Shown here piece after piece: positions 34,615 through 37,278 of a stretch of 37,278 nucleotides of DNA. This DNA is from a virus: positions 1-37,278 of IMG/VR virus record IMGVR_UViG_3300013094_000133. One strand, 5' to 3'. Every line of letters begins with the position of its first letter. Within the stretch, counting starts at the first letter, position 1. A model generated the notes under the pieces. The model was not told the origin of the DNA. It worked only from the letters and a program-made list of their open reading frames with translations, and did no database searches. The position numbers were made by a program, and so were the translations under genes.

Positions 34615-34879
34615 CACAGATGGTCTTGAGATTAGTGGGTCGGCAGTTCTTGAGATCTCCGTCCACGTGAAACACATCGAACTGATCAGGATGCTTGGAA
34701 GTGAACCTACAGTGTTCACACACCGACTTTTTCTTATAGCCTGATAATTCCCATAGCGGCCGTGCATCTCGGCTGCCACGACTGCAGTGGTCACACTTAC
34801 GCCTATAGTAAGGCTTACCTTCCTTATAGTAGTTTATAGCCACTGGTCTAGACTTGCATTTCGAGCATAATTTTCTCAT
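34544..34879 (-). CDS. Small HNH-like zinc-ribbon protein
   Basis: 111 residues from ATG 34879 (MRKLCSKC). An upstream in-frame ATG at 34963 would add 28 residues but lies beyond the AGGAAAAGG Shine-Dalgarno and the likely promoter. There are two CxxC pairs (Cys 5/8 and 29/32) and two more (54/57 and 88/91). The latter pairs enclose FHVDGDLKNC and NLKTICANC, the HVDGN...NL...C pattern of zinc-bound HNH folds. The second Asn of the usual HVDGNxxNN is replaced, so catalysis is uncertain. I recognise near-identical small proteins from cyanophage-type genomes, where they have no set role. A DNA-binding or nicking function is inferred. It runs against both neighbours and overlaps the kinase end by 71 bases. 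Confidence 0.7.
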   Translation of the reverse strand: MRKLCSKCKSRPVAINYYKEGKPYYRRKCDHCSRGSRDARPLWELSGYKKKSVCEHCRFTSKHPDQFDVFHVDGDLKNCRPTNLKTICANCSRVLYREGVQWRRGDLVPDF

Positions 34880-34910
34880 AACCGCCCTTTTCCTGCCCTT
34901 TTTATACTGG

Positions 34911-34918
34911 TATTTAAC
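34911..34918 (-). promoter_or_regulatory. Possible late promoter octamer GTTAAATA for the zinc-ribbon gene
   Basis: The same octamer as at 7643. Predicted start is 34905, leaving a 26-base leader with a purine-rich Shine-Dalgarno. A TATAAAAA element (34899-34906, minus strand) is an alternative. Confidence 0.35.
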
Positions 34919-34939
34919 CGGTATTTTTTCCAAGGTATA

Positions 34940-34947
34940 GCTAAATA
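34940..34947 (+). promoter_or_regulatory. Late-promoter-like octamer GCTAAATA for gp18
   Basis: TAAATA core; predicted start 34953, leaving a 26-base leader with AGGAG (34966-34970) eight bases ahead of the gp18 ATG. Confidence 0.45.
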
Positions 34948-34978
34948 AAACAAAGCATTCCAATTAGGAGATTATCAA

Positions 34979-37278
34979 ATGGCCACACTCGTATCACCAG
35001 GCGTAAGCGTATCAGTTATAGATCAGAGTTTTTATACTCCATCTGCTCCGGGCACAGTCCCTACAATATTCGTTGCCACTGCGGCAAACAAAGCCAATGC
35101 TTCCGGTACAGGAACAGCACAGGGCACACTAGAATCCAATGTGGGTCAGGTATGGTTGATGACTAGCCAACGCGATCTAACAGACACTTTTGGTACTCCA
35201 AAATTCTACACAGATACCAGTGGTAATCCAATCAACGGTTCAGAACTAAACGAATATGGTCTACAGGCAGCATATTCAGTACTAGGTGTAAGCTCACGTG
35301 CTTATGTCATCCGTGCTGATGTTGACTTGGCCAGTATAGCAGGATCAACTTCAGTTCCAGCAGGTCTTCCAATGTCCGGCACCTACTGGGTCGACACTGC
35401 CAACAGTCTATTTGGTATCAACCAATGGGATGCTACAAGTAAAAAATTCACACTGGTTACACCATTGATCATTGATGATTCAAATTCCTCAACAGCCACA
35501 GACGGTGAAGGTACTCCTGTATCCGGTTTTGGTTCTCAAGGCGACTACGCTGTAGTGATCACCAAAGACAACGGCACTAACTTCCCTAATGCAGTATGGT
35601 ACAAGAACTCTAGCAATGCGTGGGTTGAAGTACAGACACAGAACAACAGCTGGAGCGGCGGAACTCTACAACTAGCAGTTAGCCCGCACTATCAATATCC
35701 AGATACTACATCTTGGCCAACTGGCAGCATTTGGATCAAGACAACGACTCCAGGCTACGGCGAAGATGTTGTTGTAAAATACTACAATGGTGCTGTAGGA
35801 GCATGGACTTCAGTCGGCACAGCGGTATATCCAAGCACAGCGGCAGCTAATGGTGCTATAGACAAGAGTGGTGGTCAATACGTTCCTGTTGGCACTGTGA
35901 TCGTTGAATCAGATCCAGATCATTATGGCATCACCACAACTGGTACTGTGATCACTACAGAATTCCGTCTATGGCGCAAGAATGCCACAGGTGCTACTAC
36001 TATATCAGTAACTGGCTCTAGCACAGCAGAAACACAGGCTACTTCAAGCACATTTATCATGCGTGCTACCAACGCCAACGGCGTATGGAGCTCACCGGTG
36101 ACTGTACACATCGCAGGTAGCACAACGACCAGCGTGGCCTACAATATGCAGGCTGCTGTCAGTGCCGCAGGTCTTCCTGTCACAGCTACATACAATCAAT
36201 CAGCTCAGACTTTCAGTATCAGTCACACACTAGGTGGTAATATAGAATTCACAGATGGAACGAATAGTCCATTAGAAAATGTAGGATTCCAACCTTGGGA
36301 TCAAGCTACTAAAACAGGAACACAGAACTTCTACCGTGCTCCAAGTGACGACGGATTCCAAGTCATAGCTACAAACTGGAAACCATTGGTTTATCAGGCA
36401 CAGACTAGTGCACCTAAGACTACTCCGGCAGATGATACACTATGGTATGATACTAATCTAGAATCAGTAGATATACTATACAACAACGGTTCTACATGGG
36501 TTGGCTACAGAGATTCTAGTGCATTCCCAGACAGCGATATCAACGGACCGATCATCAGTGCTACACAGCCAACTACTCAGTCAGATGGCAACGATCTAGT
36601 CGCAGGTGACATCTGGATCGATCTCAGCGATTTAGAAAACTACGGCAAGAACGTCTACGTTTGGAACGCAGATACACAGGCATGGGATCTACAGGATGTA
36701 GCAGATCATCACTCACCTACAGGTTGGGTGTTCTACGATGCACGTTGGTCTGATAACGGCGTCAATGGCCCAGATTACATTACTTCTATCTCCGATCTAT
36801 TGATCAGCAACTATCTAGATCCAGATTGCGTAGATCCTGCACTATATCCAAAAGGCACACGTCTATGGAATACTCGTCGTTCTGGATTTACAGTTAAGAA
36901 GTTCAACGCCAGTGAGATCGATATCACTGCCAACAATGGATTGAATCTACGCTACGAAAACGACAATATGAGTTCTTATACTCCGGGTCGTTGGGTATCA
37001 GTGACTCCACTACAGACAGATGGTTCAGGTACATTTGGTCGCAAGGCTCAACGTGCCTATGTGGTATCTAAGTTGAAGTCAGAAATTGACACCAACACAA
37101 AGGTACGCGATACAGACACCCTGACATTCAATCTGTTGGCCTGCCCTGGTTATCCAGAAGCCATACAGAACTTGATCAATCTAAACACAGACATCGGTCA
37201 GACAGCTTTCGTAGTTGGTGATACTAGCATGCGTTTACAGCCAACTGGCACAGCACTAACTGCCTATGGTAACAATAC
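34979..37278 (+). CDS. gp18: Contractile tail sheath protein gp18, 3' end outside the window
   Basis: 766 codons are visible and no stop is reached. The ATG 34979 follows AGGAG with 8-base spacing. The start MATLVSPGVSVSVIDQSFYTP and TVPTIFVATAANK is the sheath N-terminus of cyanophage-type T4-like phages, followed by GQVWLMTSQRDLTDTFG and LNEYGLQAAYSVLGVSSRAYVIRADVDL. The part toward the edge (RRSGFTVKKFNAS, TPLQTDGSGTFGRKAQRAYVV, FNLLACPGYPEAI) belongs to the conserved sheath core. T4 gp18 has 659 residues; this one is already longer, with at least four inserted small modules of the type DDTLWYDTNLESVDILYNNGSTW between about residues 120 and 580. The sheath contracts to drive the tube through the host envelope. 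The orientation matches gp13, and no terminase genes lie between. Confidence 0.9.
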   Translation, partial: MATLVSPGVSVSVIDQSFYTPSAPGTVPTIFVATAANKANASGTGTAQGTLESNVGQVWLMTSQRDLTDTFGTPKFYTDTSGNPINGSELNEYGLQAAYSVLGVSSRAYVIRADVDLASIAGSTSVPAGLPMSGTYWVDTANSLFGINQWDATSKKFTLVTPLIIDDSNSSTATDGEGTPVSGFGSQGDYAVVITKDNGTNFPNAVWYKNSSNAWVEVQTQNNSWSGGTLQLAVSPHYQYPDTTSWPTGSIWIKTTTPGYGEDVVVKYYNGAVGAWTSVGTAVYPSTAAANGAIDKSGGQYVPVGTVIVESDPDHYGITTTGTVITTEFRLWRKNATGATTISVTGSSTAETQATSSTFIMRATNANGVWSSPVTVHIAGSTTTSVAYNMQAAVSAAGLPVTATYNQSAQTFSISHTLGGNIEFTDGTNSPLENVGFQPWDQATKTGTQNFYRAPSDDGFQVIATNWKPLVYQAQTSAPKTTPADDTLWYDTNLESVDILYNNGSTWVGYRDSSAFPDSDINGPIISATQPTTQSDGNDLVAGDIWIDLSDLENYGKNVYVWNADTQAWDLQDVADHHSPTGWVFYDARWSDNGVNGPDYITSISDLLISNYLDPDCVDPALYPKGTRLWNTRRSGFTVKKFNASEIDITANNGLNLRYENDNMSSYTPGRWVSVTPLQTDGSGTFGRKAQRAYVVSKLKSEIDTNTKVRDTDTLTFNLLACPGYPEAIQNLINLNTDIGQTAFVVGDTSMRLQPTGTALTAYGNN

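Noticed and set aside
34880-34963. 28-residue N-terminal extension of the zinc-ribbon protein
   Set aside because: It would run through the likely promoter and Shine-Dalgarno, and the zinc ribbon begins right at the internal MRKLC start.

Overview
The window is part of the genome of a contractile-tailed, T4-like bacteriophage. It holds recognisable T4-type morphogenesis proteins: neck proteins gp13 and gp14, tail completion protein gp15 and the tail sheath gp18. It also has a phage-type deoxynucleoside monophosphate kinase, and TAAATA elements that look like T4 late promoters. The gp13-15 sequences and several conserved structural proteins most resemble the cyanophage/marine myovirus branch of the T4-like phages. 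The host cannot be read from the sequence. No tRNA, rRNA, CRISPR, integrase or host gene was seen, and no stretch over 300 bases lacks a gene.

Layout. 1-29206 (+) is a large tail fibre/adhesin region. A repeat-built fibre protein (open at the left edge) is followed by a conserved virion structural protein (1754-5002). Next come six related genes, called here F1 (5023), F2 (8077), F3 (13446), F4 (14623), F5 (17103) and F6 (24218), with a small conserved gene (7687) between F1 and F2. A second repeat-built fibre (27302-29206), a paralogue of the first, closes the region. 29203-32269 (-) holds Nudix, gp15 and gp14. 32298-33056 (+) is gp13, divergent from gp14. 33087-33893 (+) is an AT-rich HNH-type endonuclease. 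33940-34614 (+) is the dNMP kinase with its own sigma70-like promoter. 34544-34879 (-) is a small HNH/zinc-ribbon protein. 34979 to the end (+) is gp18, cut by the right edge.

The six F genes make up about 21 kb of modular adhesin coding sequence. They share a start peptide (M(S)IxFP) and a common chassis: four LamG (concanavalin-A-like) modules in F2, F5 and F6, then a YNxxxxRW / GTTAQRP / GxxRYNT module, then an outer glycine-rich domain, then an HTFTxxGTYxA tail. A glycine-rich cassette of roughly 0.75-0.9 kb is inserted in frame ten times at three recurring points of this chassis. One or more paralogues keep an empty version of each point. One cassette itself contains a fifth LamG module. 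The LamG cores differ strongly between genes and are partly AT-rich, while the DNA joining them is well conserved. The region reads as a receptor-binding repertoire that evolves by exchange and nesting of in-frame modules.

Promoters. TAAATA octamers precede seven genes. In four, a Shine-Dalgarno-bearing leader follows, as does a weak fifth case before the zinc-ribbon gene. In three (gp14, gp13, HNH) exactly five bases separate the octamer from ATG and no Shine-Dalgarno is present. By T4 late-promoter geometry this predicts transcripts that begin at the A of the start codon, that is, leaderless mRNAs.
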